DNA of 64,000 bases. It comes from Hamadaea sp. (GTDB lineage Bacteria > Actinomycetota > Actinomycetes > Mycobacteriales > Micromonosporaceae). Made by a program: the position numbers and the translations under genes. The notes beneath the pieces were generated by a model, which worked only from the letters and a program-made list of their open reading frames with translations, made no database searches and was not told the origin of the DNA. Location of the stretch: the NCBI RefSeq assembly GCF_013362815.1, contig NZ_JABFVK010000061.1:16462-80461 (forward strand). The letters are read 5' to 3'. Each line of letters starts with the position of its first letter. The first letter of the stretch is position 1. Shown here in pieces: positions 34,538 through 43,150 of this stretch.

Positions 34538-36223
34538 ATGGCGACCGATAATGCCGTGACTGCCAAACCCGCCGTCCGGCGGAAGCGCGGCGAGGGACAG
34601 TGGGCGCTGGGCCACCGCGAGCCGCTGAACCCCAACGAGCGGACCAAGAAGGACGACAACCCGCTCAACGTCCGGGCCCGGATCGAGTCGATCTACGCCC
34701 ACCGCGGATTCGACAGCATCGACCCCGCCGACCTGCGCGGCCGGTTCCGTTGGTGGGGCCTGTACACCCAGCGTAAGCCCGGTATCGACGGCGGTCGCAC
34801 GGCGATCCTCGAGCCGCACGAGCTGGACGACGAGTACTTCATGCTCCGCGTACGCATCGACGGCGGCCAGCTGAGCCTGGCGCAGTTGCGGGTGCTCGCC
34901 GAGATCTCGACCCGGTACGCCCGGGACACCGCCGACATCACCGACCGCCAGAACATCCAGTACCACTGGATCCGCATCGAGGACATGCCCGCGATCTGGC
35001 AGCAGCTCGAAGCGGTCGGCCTGTCCACCACCGAGGCCTGCGGCGACACCCCGCGAGTCGTGCTCGGCAGCCCGGTCGCCGGGGTCAGCGCGGACGAACT
35101 GGTCGACGCCACGCCCGCGATCGACGAGATCGTCGGCAAGTATGTGGGCGACCCGGCGCTCGCCAATCTGCCCCGCAAGTTCAAGACGGTGGTCTCCTGG
35201 CTGCCGGACGTCCCGTACGAGGCCAACGACGTCTCGTTCCTCGGTGTGGTGCACCCCGAGCACGGTCCGGGCTTCGATCTGTGGGTCGGCGGCGGCCTGT
35301 CCACCAACCCGATGCTCGCCCAGCGGCTCGGCGCCTGGATTCCGCTCGCCGAGATCCCCGAGGTCTGGAAGGGCGTCGTCGAGGTCTTCCGCGACTACGG
35401 CTACCGGCGGCTGCGGAACCGCGCCCGGCTGAAGTACCTGCTCGCCGACTGGGGCGCGGCCAAGTTCCGCCAGATCCTCGAGGACGAGTTCCTCGGGCGC
35501 AAGCTCGTCGACGGTCCGGCTCCGGAGCTGCCGGCCCAGCCGATCGACCACATGGGCGCGCATCCGCAGCGCGACGGCTCGTTCTACGTCGGCGCCTCGC
35601 CGCTCGTAGGCCGTGTCTCCGGGCCCATGCTCCACTCGCTCGCCGACGTGGCCGAGGCTCATGGATCGGCACGGGTACGCCTGACGCCCCACCAGAAGCT
35701 GCTGGTCCTCGACGTGGCGCCCGATCGGGTGGAGTCCCTCGCCGACGCCCTCGAAGGCATCGGGCTGCAGGCGCGTCCGTCGCAGATCCGGCGATCGACG
35801 ATGGCGTGCACCGGCATCGAGTACTGCAAGCTCGCCATCGTGGAGACCAAGGCGACGGCGGCAGCGGTCGTGCACCACATCGAGTCCACCGGCCTCGACC
35901 TGCCGATCAGCGTCAACGTCAACGGCTGCCCCAACGCCTGCGCGCGTACGCAGGTCGCCGACATCGGGCTCAAGGGTCAGCTCGTCCCCGGCCCGGACGG
36001 CGAGCTGGTCGAGGGCTTCCAGGTGCACCTGGGCGGCGGCCTGACGTTGGCCAAGGGCCAGCAGTCGGGGTTCGGCCGGAAGCTGCGCGGCCTCAAGACC
36101 ACGAGCGCCGAGCTGCCGTCCTATGTGGAGCGGCTCAGCCGGGCGTACCTGGACGGGCGTAAGGACGCGGACGAGCCGTTCGCGGAATGGGTCCAGCGGG
36201 CGGATGAAGATGTCCTCCGGTGA
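34538..36223 (+). CDS. sir: Ferredoxin-type assimilatory sulfite reductase
   Basis: A 561-residue reductase of sulfite to sulfide, with the size and duplicated layout of the NirA/SirA family. Siroheme and [4Fe-4S] ligands are Cys424 and Cys430 (CTGIEYC) and Cys464 and Cys468 (NGCPNAC). YTQRKPG near the N-terminus and the Cys of TEACGDTPR resemble the Tyr-Cys pair known in M. tuberculosis NirA. The adjacent cysH favours sulfite over nitrite. Confidence 0.95.
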   Translation: MATDNAVTAKPAVRRKRGEGQWALGHREPLNPNERTKKDDNPLNVRARIESIYAHRGFDSIDPADLRGRFRWWGLYTQRKPGIDGGRTAILEPHELDDEYFMLRVRIDGGQLSLAQLRVLAEISTRYARDTADITDRQNIQYHWIRIEDMPAIWQQLEAVGLSTTEACGDTPRVVLGSPVAGVSADELVDATPAIDEIVGKYVGDPALANLPRKFKTVVSWLPDVPYEANDVSFLGVVHPEHGPGFDLWVGGGLSTNPMLAQRLGAWIPLAEIPEVWKGVVEVFRDYGYRRLRNRARLKYLLADWGAAKFRQILEDEFLGRKLVDGPAPELPAQPIDHMGAHPQRDGSFYVGASPLVGRVSGPMLHSLADVAEAHGSARVRLTPHQKLLVLDVAPDRVESLADALEGIGLQARPSQIRRSTMACTGIEYCKLAIVETKATAAAVVHHIESTGLDLPISVNVNGCPNACARTQVADIGLKGQLVPGPDGELVEGFQVHLGGGLTLAKGQQSGFGRKLRGLKTTSAELPSYVERLSRAYLDGRKDADEPFAEWVQRADEDVLR

Positions 36224-36395
36224 TCGGGCGTTCCCCAGCTACTGCCCCTATTGCGGGGACGAGGACCTGCGTCCCCATTCCGATGTCCACGGCACCTGGG
36301 AGTGCCGGTCCTGCACCAGAGTCTTCTCGCTGAAATTCCTCGGCCTACTCAGTCACCCCTCGGAGGTCCGAAGTGAGCAGCACGCGAACCGTTGA
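36204..36395 (+). CDS. Small zinc-ribbon protein between sir and cysH
   Basis: A 63-residue protein with CPYCG and CRSC pairs 17 residues apart, a likely zinc ribbon. It overlaps the sir end by 20 bases and the cysH start by 23 bases, so all three must be co-translated. A small protein at this position also occurs, from memory, in other actinobacteria. Function unknown. The start could be the second Met two codons later. Confidence 0.75.
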   Translation: MKMSSGDRAFPSYCPYCGDEDLRPHSDVHGTWECRSCTRVFSLKFLGLLSHPSEVRSEQHANR

Positions 36396-37119
36396 CGAAC
36401 TAGTCGAACTGTCCGTCCGCGCCGGCAAGGCGCTCGAAGGCAAGCCCGCCGAAGAGATCATCGCCTGGGCGGTGGAGACCTTCGGCGACCGCTTCGCCGT
36501 GACCAGCTCGATGGCCGACGCCGTCGTGGCCCACCTGGCCTCCCGGGTCGCCCCCGGCATCGACGTCGTCTTCCTCGACACCGGCCTGCACTTCGCCGAG
36601 ACCCTGCGCGTACGCGACACCGTGGCGCGCACGATCCCGGTGACGATCCGGTCGGTGCGGCCGGAGTTGACGCTGGCCGAGCAGGACGCCGAATACGGCC
36701 CCCGGTTGTACGCCCGCGACCCGGACCTGTGCTGCTCGCTGCGCAAGGTGCAGCCGTTGGAGAAGGTGCTCGCCGAGTACGACGCCTGGGCCGCCGGGCT
36801 GCGCCGCGACGAGTCGCCCACCCGGGCGAAGACCCCGGTCGTGCACTTCGAGTACGCCCGCAACAAGGTCAAGGTGAACCCGATCGCGGCGTGGACCGAC
36901 GAGGACGTCAACGCGTACATCGAGCGCTATGACATCCCCGTGAACCAGTTGCTCAGCAACGGTTACGGCTCGGTCGGCTGCTGGCCCTGCACTCGGCGTA
37001 CGGCGGCGGGGGAGGACCCGCGAGCCGGGCGCTGGGCGATGTTCGACAAGACCGAGTGCGGTCTCCATACGCCGGGGAGCCTCTTGGGCGAGCCGCAAGA
37101 AGTGCAGTCAGTGTCCTGA
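36373..37119 (+). CDS. cysH: Adenylyl-sulfate (APS/PAPS) reductase
   Basis: A 248-residue reductase. Cys120-Cys121 and Cys203-x2-Cys206 are the four ligands of the [4Fe-4S] cluster that marks APS-reducing enzymes; the catalytic Cys is in TECGLH near the C-terminus. TSSMADAVVAHLA is the nucleotide-binding region. GTG at 36373 overlaps the zinc-ribbon gene. Product sulfite feeds sir. Confidence 0.93.
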   Translation: MSSTRTVDELVELSVRAGKALEGKPAEEIIAWAVETFGDRFAVTSSMADAVVAHLASRVAPGIDVVFLDTGLHFAETLRVRDTVARTIPVTIRSVRPELTLAEQDAEYGPRLYARDPDLCCSLRKVQPLEKVLAEYDAWAAGLRRDESPTRAKTPVVHFEYARNKVKVNPIAAWTDEDVNAYIERYDIPVNQLLSNGYGSVGCWPCTRRTAAGEDPRAGRWAMFDKTECGLHTPGSLLGEPQEVQSVS

Positions 37120-37844
37120 TGACGCCGTTGCTGCTGGTCGCGCACGGTTCCCGGGATCCGCGCGCCAACGCCACGACCCGAGCCCTGGCGAGGGTCGTGG
37201 CGGCGGCGCGGCCCGGCCTCGACGTCCGGGTCTCCTTCCTGGAACTCGCCCAACCCAGTCCGGCCACCGTGCTCACCGCCTTGGACGAGTGCGCCGTCGT
37301 CGTGCCGTTGCTGCTGACCAACGCGTACCACGGGCGGATCGACCTGCCGGCCCAAGTCGCCGGGTTCGACGTCGCGGTCGCCACCCCGTTGGGCGGAGTG
37401 TCCGATCATCTGCTCGCCGGGCTGCGCAAACGGCTCGACGCGGCGATCGGCCGCGACGCCTATGACGGCCTGGTCCTTGCCGCCGCCGGTACGCGCATGG
37501 CCGAAGCCCGGGTGGTCGTCCACCAGACCGGTGATGCCCTGAGCGCTGCTTTAGGCGTACCAGTGGAAGTGGCTTATGCCGCCGGCGCGACCCCTTCGGG
37601 CGGTGAGGCGGTCGCGGCCTTGCAGGCTCGTGGCGCGCGGAGAGTGGCCGTGGCGAGCTACTTCCTGGCCTGCGGACGCCTTTTCGACCTGGTCACAGAC
37701 AGTGCGGTACGCGCGGGCGCGGTGGCCGTGGCCGAACCGCTCGGCGCGTCGTGGGACCTGGCGCGGCTGATCCTGGACCGCTACGAGTGCGTGAGCACCA
37801 GCTTGCCGAAGACGTCGCCGGTGGCGAGCTTCTCGAACGCCTGA
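37119..37844 (+). CDS. Sirohydrochlorin chelatase (CbiX/SirB-like)
   Basis: A 241-residue two-lobed chelatase. VAHGSRDPRAN carries the catalytic His near residue 9; a second lobe begins near 120 (GLVLAAAGTRM, in which the second active His is absent). It would insert iron into sirohydrochlorin to make siroheme for sir. The ATG overlaps the cysH stop by one base. Its 3' end overlaps the convergent dehydrogenase gene by 64 bases. Confidence 0.88.
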   Translation: MTPLLLVAHGSRDPRANATTRALARVVAAARPGLDVRVSFLELAQPSPATVLTALDECAVVVPLLLTNAYHGRIDLPAQVAGFDVAVATPLGGVSDHLLAGLRKRLDAAIGRDAYDGLVLAAAGTRMAEARVVVHQTGDALSAALGVPVEVAYAAGATPSGGEAVAALQARGARRVAVASYFLACGRLFDLVTDSAVRAGAVAVAEPLGASWDLARLILDRYECVSTSLPKTSPVASFSNA

Positions 37845-38728
37845 CGCACGTCGGCGAAGGGAAGGACCTCGTCGATCACCGGTTTCACCTGGCCGGTGGC
37901 GACCAGCTCGATCAGGGCCCTGAGCTCGCCGGCGGTGCCCATGCTGGAGCCGAGGATCTGCAGTTCCATCATGAACACCCGGGCCAGGAGCAACTCCGCG
38001 CTGCGGCCGGAGGTGGAGCCGGAGACGACGATCCGGGCGCCGGGCGCGGCACACTTCAGCGAATGGTCGAAGGTGGCCGGGCCGACGGTTTCGATCACGA
38101 CGTCCACCCGCTCGGGCAGCCGCGCGCCGGATTCGACGGCGATCGCGCCGAGAGCGGCGATCTTCTCGCGCTTCGCGGCGTCGCGGCTGGTGGCGTAGAC
38201 GCGTTTGCCCATCGCGTGGGCGAGGACGACGGCAGCCGTCGCGACTCCGCCGCCCGCGCCCTGGACCAGCACCGACTCGGCCTCCTGGACGCGTCCCTTC
38301 GTCGTCAGCATCCGGTACGCCGTGAGCCACGCCGTCGGCAGCGCAGCAGCGTCCTCAGTGGATACTCCGGCGGGCAACGGCAGCAGGTTCTCGGCGGGAA
38401 CCGTCACGTAGTCGGCGAGCGTCCCCTGATGCTTCTCGCTCAGCAGCGAGAAGCCACGGGGATCCTTGGCGTCCGGGATCACCGCGTGCACCAGTACGCG
38501 CGTCCCGTCTTCGCGTACGGCGACCGCGTCGCAGCCGAGGATCATCGGCAGCTGCGCCTCGGACAGGCCGACTCCGCGCAGCGACCAGATGTCGTGGTGG
38601 TTGAGGGCGCTCGCGACGACCTTGACGACTTCCCACCCCGGTTGCGGCTGCGGCTCGGGGCGCTCTCCGATCGCGAGACCGTCGAGCGGCGCGTTCGGGT
38701 GGATGGACTGGGCGAAGACGGCGCGCAT
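37781..38728 (-). CDS. Zinc-type alcohol dehydrogenase-like / quinone oxidoreductase family protein
   Basis: A 315-residue MDR-superfamily enzyme: GroES-like N-terminal domain (NHHDIWSLRG, GCDAVAV) and a Rossmann fold with VQGAGGGVATAAV near residue 155. The catalytic zinc Cys/His set is not all evident, so a quinone-reductase-like role is likelier than classical ADH. ATG at 38728. Substrate unknown. Confidence 0.85.
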   Translation of the reverse strand: MRAVFAQSIHPNAPLDGLAIGERPEPQPQPGWEVVKVVASALNHHDIWSLRGVGLSEAQLPMILGCDAVAVREDGTRVLVHAVIPDAKDPRGFSLLSEKHQGTLADYVTVPAENLLPLPAGVSTEDAAALPTAWLTAYRMLTTKGRVQEAESVLVQGAGGGVATAAVVLAHAMGKRVYATSRDAAKREKIAALGAIAVESGARLPERVDVVIETVGPATFDHSLKCAAPGARIVVSGSTSGRSAELLLARVFMMELQILGSSMGTAGELRALIELVATGQVKPVIDEVLPFADVRQAFEKLATGDVFGKLVLTHS

Positions 38729-38762
38729 GGGTCTCAACCTACCCGTTGGTAGCTACCTCTTC

Positions 38763-38829
38763 CGTGCTGGATCAGGGTTCTGGGTCGAATCATGGCGCAA
38801 GATTCGACCCAGAACCCTGATCCAGCACG
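38763..38829. repeat. Hairpin element, family B copy 2
   Basis: Perfect 29-base arms (38763-38791, 38801-38829) and a 9-base loop ATGGCGCAA. The copy at 30179-30233 differs by a few arm bases and one loop base. It lies between two minus-strand genes and could end malic-enzyme transcripts. Confidence 0.9.
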
Positions 38830-38840
38830 CGGGAAGGGCG

Positions 38841-39980
38841 TCAGGCGGCGGCGATGACGGCGGCCGCGACGGCGGGAGCCACCCGCGGATCCAGCGGACT
38901 CGGCACGATCTGGTCGGCCCGCAGGTCGTCGGCGACGATCCCGGCGATGGCGTCGGCCGCGGCCAGCTTCATGGCCTCGGTGATCCGCTGCGCCCCGGAG
39001 TCGAGCGCGCCCCGGAAGATCCCGGGGAACGCCAGCACGTTGTTGATCTGGTTGGGGAAATCGCTGCGGCCGGTCGCGACGACGGCGGCGTACTTGCCCG
39101 CGATGGCGGGCGGCACCTCCGGGGTCGGGTTGGCCAGCGCGAAGATCATCGAGTCGGGGGCCATCGCGGCGACGGCCGACTCGGCGATCTGCCCGCCGGA
39201 CACCCCGATCAGCACGTCCGCCCCGGCGAGGGCGGCCTCGATGCCGTTGGCGACGTGGCGAGCGTTGGTGATCGCGGCCAGCCCCGCCTTCTCCGAGCCC
39301 AGCGCGAGGTCGGGGCGGCTCGCGTACAGGGTGCCCTTGGAGTCGCAGACGATCACCCGGCCGGCGTCGACCCCGCCTGCGATCAGCATCTTCGTTACCG
39401 CGATGCCGGCGGCGCCCGCCCCGGAGACGGCGACGCGGAGGTCACCGAGGTCGCGGCCGAGCAGCCGGGCCGCGTTGCGCAGAGCGGCCAGCACCACGAT
39501 GGCGGTGCCGTGCTGATCGTCGTGGAAGACCGGGATCGGCAGCTCGGCGTCGAGGCGTCGCTCGATCTCGAAGCAGCGCGGCGCGGCGATGTCCTCCAGG
39601 TTGATGCCGCCGAACGAGGGCGCGAGCGCCTTGACGACCGCGATGATCTCCTCGGTGTCCTGGGTGTCGAGGCACACCGGCACCGCGTCCACCCCGCCGA
39701 ACTGCTTGAACAGGACGGCCTTGCCCTCCATGACGGGCATCGCCGCGCGCGGGCCGATGTTGCCGAGGCCGAGGACCGCCGATCCGTCGGTCACCACCGC
39801 TACGGTGTGGCCGACCCAGGTGAGCTCCCGGGTCAGGGCCGGGTCGGCGGCGATCGCCTCGCACACCTGAGCCACGCCGGGGGTGTAGGCCAGGGAGAGG
39901 TCCTCCCGGCTGGAAAGCGGAACGGTGCTCGCCACGGCCATTTTGCCGCCGCGGTGCCGGGCGAAGACGGGATCTTCCAC
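38841..39980 (-). CDS. NAD(P)-dependent malic enzyme
   Basis: A 379-residue short-type bacterial malic enzyme that decarboxylates malate to pyruvate. The catalytic Tyr in LAYTPGVA, Lys in EGKAVLFKQFGG, metal residues in EDIAAPRCFEIE and HDDQHGTA, and NAD site SGAGAAGIA are all present. The GTG start encodes MEDPVFARHRGG. Confidence 0.95.
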   Translation of the reverse strand: MEDPVFARHRGGKMAVASTVPLSSREDLSLAYTPGVAQVCEAIAADPALTRELTWVGHTVAVVTDGSAVLGLGNIGPRAAMPVMEGKAVLFKQFGGVDAVPVCLDTQDTEEIIAVVKALAPSFGGINLEDIAAPRCFEIERRLDAELPIPVFHDDQHGTAIVVLAALRNAARLLGRDLGDLRVAVSGAGAAGIAVTKMLIAGGVDAGRVIVCDSKGTLYASRPDLALGSEKAGLAAITNARHVANGIEAALAGADVLIGVSGGQIAESAVAAMAPDSMIFALANPTPEVPPAIAGKYAAVVATGRSDFPNQINNVLAFPGIFRGALDSGAQRITEAMKLAAADAIAGIVADDLRADQIVPSPLDPRVAPAVAAAVIAAA

Positions 39981-40163
39981 GATTGGGCTCCCAGAGAGAA
40001 CTTCACAATGCCGGGCGGCGGTCGTCGAACGGGTGCACTGACCGGACTCGGCGGGCTACGAACGGGAGGTTACCCGAGGAAGGGGCGATCGGGGATGACC
40101 CGCACGCGTCGCGAACTGGGCAGTTTCCGAGGTGCCGGAGAGGCCGAGGGACGCCAGTGTAGT

Positions 40164-40481
40164 TCAGTGCCCCGGGCGGCCGACCAGTCGGGGCCGAGGC
40201 CAGTAGCGGGCGACGACCCGGGCCTCCACCAGGGCGACCCCGTACGCCCGCGAGTCGTCGGTGACGAAGGCGTTGTCACCCTCGATCCACCATCCGTCGC
40301 CCGCGCGGCGTACGGCGCGTTTGACGACCAGGCCGATGTCGGGGCGGGCCGGGAACCGGGCGACGACCACGTCACCGGGGCGTACGCCCCGCCCGCCCCG
40401 GCGGGCCAGAATCGCGTCCCCGGAGCGCAACGTGGGGGCCATCGAAGGGCCGGACACCAGCACCGGCCACCACCCGAACAC
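40164..40481 (-). CDS. sodX: Nickel superoxide dismutase maturation protease
   Basis: A 105-residue S26-type protease with catalytic Ser13 in SGPSMAPTL and Lys54 in LVVKRAV, and a C-terminal GDNAFVTDDSRAYG as in signal peptidases. It is divergent from sodN, whose 17-residue leader it should remove. The GTG at 40481 was chosen because it puts the GPSM motif at the usual distance; no ATG is available. Confidence 0.9.
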   Translation of the reverse strand: MFGWWPVLVSGPSMAPTLRSGDAILARRGGRGVRPGDVVVARFPARPDIGLVVKRAVRRAGDGWWIEGDNAFVTDDSRAYGVALVEARVVARYWPRPRLVGRPGH

Positions 40482-40568
40482 GCCACGCCACCGCCTTCCA
40501 CCGTGTTTGAATCCGAGAGTAGGGTCAAGATTGCAACGCAAGCTGCACAGACCTATCTGGAGGATCTC

Positions 40569-40979
40569 ATGCGCTTCCGCATGCCGCGTTTCCTCACGCC
40601 GGCCACCGTCGCCAGCGCCCACTGCGACCTGCCGTGCGGCGTGTACGACCCGGCTCAGGCCCGCATCGAGGCGGAGTCCGTCAAGGCGATCTGCGAGAAG
40701 TATCAGGGCAACACCGATCCGGAGTTCCGGACCCGGGCGCTGATCATCAAGGAGCAGCGCGCCGAGCTGGTGAAGCACCACCTGTGGGTGCTGTGGACCG
40801 ACTACTTCAAGGCTCCGCACTTCGAGAAGTACCCGCAGCTGCACCAGCTCTTCAACGAGGCCACCAAGCTGGCCGGGGCGAGCGGCGCGAAGGGCTCGGC
40901 CGACCCGGCCACGGCCGAGCAGCTCCTGGCGAAGATCGAGGAGATCTCGAAGATCTTCTGGGAGACCAAGCAGGCCTGA
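40569..40979 (+). CDS. sodN: Nickel superoxide dismutase
   Basis: A 136-residue precursor. Cleavage after 17 residues gives a mature N-terminus HCDLPCGVYD, the nickel hook with His1, Cys2 and Cys6. A four-helix bundle follows. GGAGG precedes the ATG at 40569. It dismutates superoxide in the cytoplasm. No Nur box was identified in the 87-base gap to sodX. Confidence 0.97.
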   Translation: MRFRMPRFLTPATVASAHCDLPCGVYDPAQARIEAESVKAICEKYQGNTDPEFRTRALIIKEQRAELVKHHLWVLWTDYFKAPHFEKYPQLHQLFNEATKLAGASGAKGSADPATAEQLLAKIEEISKIFWETKQA

Positions 40980-41056
40980 TCGACAGCGGGGGCGGGTGGT
41001 CGTGGAATACACGGCCACCCGCTTTCGGCTAAAGTCCCTCCCCGGGGGGAGGCTCC

Positions 41057-41467
41057 TTGCCGCTGAGCGACGCATACGACGAGACGAACGTCCATGACGA
41101 CGTCGTCACCCTTGTGGTGCCCGCCGACGGCGGCTACCTCAGCGTTCTGCGTACGGCCACGGCCGGGCTCGCCGCACGCCTCCACTACACCCTCGAACGC
41201 ATCGAGGACCTCCGCATCGCCGTCGACGAGGCGTGCGCGATGCTGCTGGTGATCACGCCGCCCGACGCCGAGCTGACGTGCCGGTTCGAGATCGGCGCGG
41301 AGCAGCTGGTGATCTCCATCGCCGCCCCCGTCAAGGACGGCGCCCGGCTGCCCAGCCCGACGAGCTGGCCGTGGCACGTGCTGACCTCGCTGACCGCGCA
41401 GGCCACCGCCGAGCTGGCGGCGAACGAGGCGACCATCCGCATGGTCAGCCAGCGCTTCAGCGGCTGA
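41057..41467 (+). CDS. RsbW/UsfX-like anti-sigma ATP-binding protein
   Basis: A 136-residue HATPase_c_2 protein. The N-box is visible as RIAVDEACAMLL near residue 55; the ATP-lid glycine motif is weak, as in actinobacterial UsfX-type proteins (SWPWHVLTSL region). TTG at 41057 has GGGGGAGG upstream. No sigma-factor gene is adjacent, unlike typical usfX-sigF or prsH-sigH pairs. The target sigma factor is unknown. Confidence 0.82.
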   Translation: MPLSDAYDETNVHDDVVTLVVPADGGYLSVLRTATAGLAARLHYTLERIEDLRIAVDEACAMLLVITPPDAELTCRFEIGAEQLVISIAAPVKDGARLPSPTSWPWHVLTSLTAQATAELAANEATIRMVSQRFSG

Positions 41468-41479
41468 CCCGAACGCGGG

Positions 41480-41902
41480 CTACAGGGACAGGCCCGCCTC
41501 GCCGACCGCGCGGTTGGTCGGCGGCGAGACCAGCGCGGCGATCGTCGCCAGGCAGATCAGCCCGACGATCACCCCGAGCCAGGCGAGTTCGCCGACGATC
41601 ATGTAGTACGCCGGAGCGAGGAAGGTCAGGTCCAGCGCGACGGCGATGTCCCGGGCCCAGCGGCGGTGCTTGCCGACCGATCGGGCCAGCAGCGCCAGCA
41701 ACGCGCCGATGAGCACGGCGACGCCGGTCACACCCCACGCGAGCCGCTGACTCGCTCCGCCGACGGTGAGGTCTTCGTAGACCAGGAAGATCGTGATCGC
41801 GGCGGCGGCGATCGCCTGCGCGGACAGCAGCGCGACCGCGGCACGCACGGTCGGCGGCGTCGCGGTGGGCGTACCCGTGTCGGTGACGGCCGGTGTGGTC
41901 AT
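41480..41902 (-). CDS. Small integral membrane protein
   Basis: A 140-residue protein with four hydrophobic segments (about 22-42, 53-73, 82-102, 106-126) after a Thr/Pro-rich start. The open frame upstream is antisense to the lipid kinase gene; the ATG at 41902 is chosen. Family and function not recognised. Confidence 0.75.
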   Translation of the reverse strand: MTTPAVTDTGTPTATPPTVRAAVALLSAQAIAAAAITIFLVYEDLTVGGASQRLAWGVTGVAVLIGALLALLARSVGKHRRWARDIAVALDLTFLAPAYYMIVGELAWLGVIVGLICLATIAALVSPPTNRAVGEAGLSL

Positions 41903-41935
41903 GGCCTCAAGCGTAGGCCCGGTAGATTGCGCCCC

Positions 41936-42850
41936 ATGCGGGCCCTCCTCATCGTCAACCCGAAGGCGACCACCACCAGCGCGCGCAGCCGCGACGTCAT
42001 CCACGGTGCGCTCCGTAGCGAGCTCGAGCTGGAGCTGGGCTACACCCGGCGGCGCGGGCACGCCGGGCACCTCGCGCAGCAGGCCGCGGAGGCGGGGATC
42101 GAGCTGGTCGTGGCGCTCGGTGGCGACGGGACCGTGAACGAGGTGGTCAACGGCCTCATGGCCGGGCCGCCGGAGAAGCGGCCGGCGCTCGCGGTGGTGC
42201 CGGGTGGGTCCACCAACGTCTTCGTACGCGCGCTGGGCCTCCCGCGGGAGTGGTCCGAGGCGACGGGAGTGCTGCTGCAGGCGCTCCGAGAGGGCCGCAG
42301 CCGGACGATCGGGCTCGGACTGGCCGACGACCGGTACTTCACCTTCTGCGCGGGTCTGGGGCTCGATGCGGCCGTCACCCGCCGGGTGGAGCGGGCGCGC
42401 CGCAAGGGCCGCCGTTCGACTCCCGGGCTCTATCTGCGCTCGACCCTCGGGGAGTACTTCCTCGAACGGCATCCGGCCGAGCTGACGCTGGAGTTGCCCG
42501 GCGAGCCCGACGAGGGGCGCCTCGCCTCGATCATCGTGCAGAACACCGCGCCGTGGACCTTCCTGGGGGATCGGCCGGTGCATCCGAACCCGGACGCCTC
42601 CTTCGATCTCGGGCTCGACGTGATGGCGCTGCGCGTCCTGCGGGTGCCGTCGACCGTGCGTACCGTGGCGCAGATTCTGGCCACCGACGGCGAGCCGCGC
42701 GGCCGGCAGGTCCTCCGTCATCACGACCTCGCCGGGTTCACCGTCACTTCCGGTACGCCCCAGGCGTTTCAACTTGACGGGGACTACCTCGGAGAACGCG
42801 AGCAAGTCCGGTTCACCGCGGTGCCGGATGCGCTTCGAGTTGTCTGCTGA
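41936..42850 (+). CDS. Diacylglycerol/lipid kinase family protein
   Basis: A 304-residue DAGK_cat protein with the phosphate loop GGDGTVNEV (62-70) and PGGSTNVFVRALGLP, ending in the typical QLDGDYLG strand. It probably phosphorylates diacylglycerol or a related lipid at the membrane. It starts 33 bases from the divergent membrane-protein gene. Confidence 0.9.
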   Translation: MRALLIVNPKATTTSARSRDVIHGALRSELELELGYTRRRGHAGHLAQQAAEAGIELVVALGGDGTVNEVVNGLMAGPPEKRPALAVVPGGSTNVFVRALGLPREWSEATGVLLQALREGRSRTIGLGLADDRYFTFCAGLGLDAAVTRRVERARRKGRRSTPGLYLRSTLGEYFLERHPAELTLELPGEPDEGRLASIIVQNTAPWTFLGDRPVHPNPDASFDLGLDVMALRVLRVPSTVRTVAQILATDGEPRGRQVLRHHDLAGFTVTSGTPQAFQLDGDYLGEREQVRFTAVPDALRVVC

Positions 42851-42998
42851 CGGACACGTCGGTCGAAACGACCGTCGGTGGCAGTCCCACACATATGACA
42901 CGAGTCGGAAATACTAGTAATGAGGCGCGGAGAGTACTACATTCACAGATGACTGTCGTGCGCGGGGGTCAGGGTAACTCCTGGTGATCCGGACAAAT

Positions 42999-43032
42999 GG
43001 GTCGTGAGCTTGCTCACCCGACCGGTTTTTTT
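42999..43032 (+). terminator. Intrinsic terminator downstream of the lipid kinase gene
   Basis: GGGTCGTGAGC pairs with GCTCACCCGACC across a tight loop with a small bulge, followed by seven T at 43026-43032. One of the few classical U-tailed terminators in the window; it insulates the whiB promoter. Confidence 0.75.
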
Positions 43033-43045
43033 CGCTTCACCCCCC

Positions 43046-43078
43046 TTGACATGGCGGGAGTTCGTGAAAGTATTCACA
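43046..43078 (+). promoter_or_regulatory. whiB1-type promoter with overlapping CRP-family site
   Basis: TTGACA (43046-43051), a 17-base spacer and AGTATT (43069-43074) form a plausible promoter. CGTGA-N6-TCACA at 43063-43078 fits the CRP consensus and covers the -10 region. M. tuberculosis whiB1 is known to be controlled by the CRP protein Rv3676. Confidence 0.65.
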
Positions 43079-43131
43079 AGCGTATCGAGTCAAGCGCTCG
43101 CTGCCTGCTCACCGCTCACGGAATTGGTAAC

Positions 43132-43150
43132 TGACCGTCACTGACGGTCA
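43132..43150. promoter_or_regulatory. 19-bp perfect palindrome upstream of whiB
   Basis: TGACCGTCA-C-TGACGGTCA, 76 bases before the whiB ATG and about 50 downstream of the -10 box, so within the 5' leader. It could be a repressor operator. The binding protein is unknown. Confidence 0.5.

Noticed and set aside
34205..36028. An N-terminal extension of the membrane protein ending at 32474
   Set aside because: The upstream frame is the complement of sir and the leader region; a membrane helix begins at the ATG at 34204.
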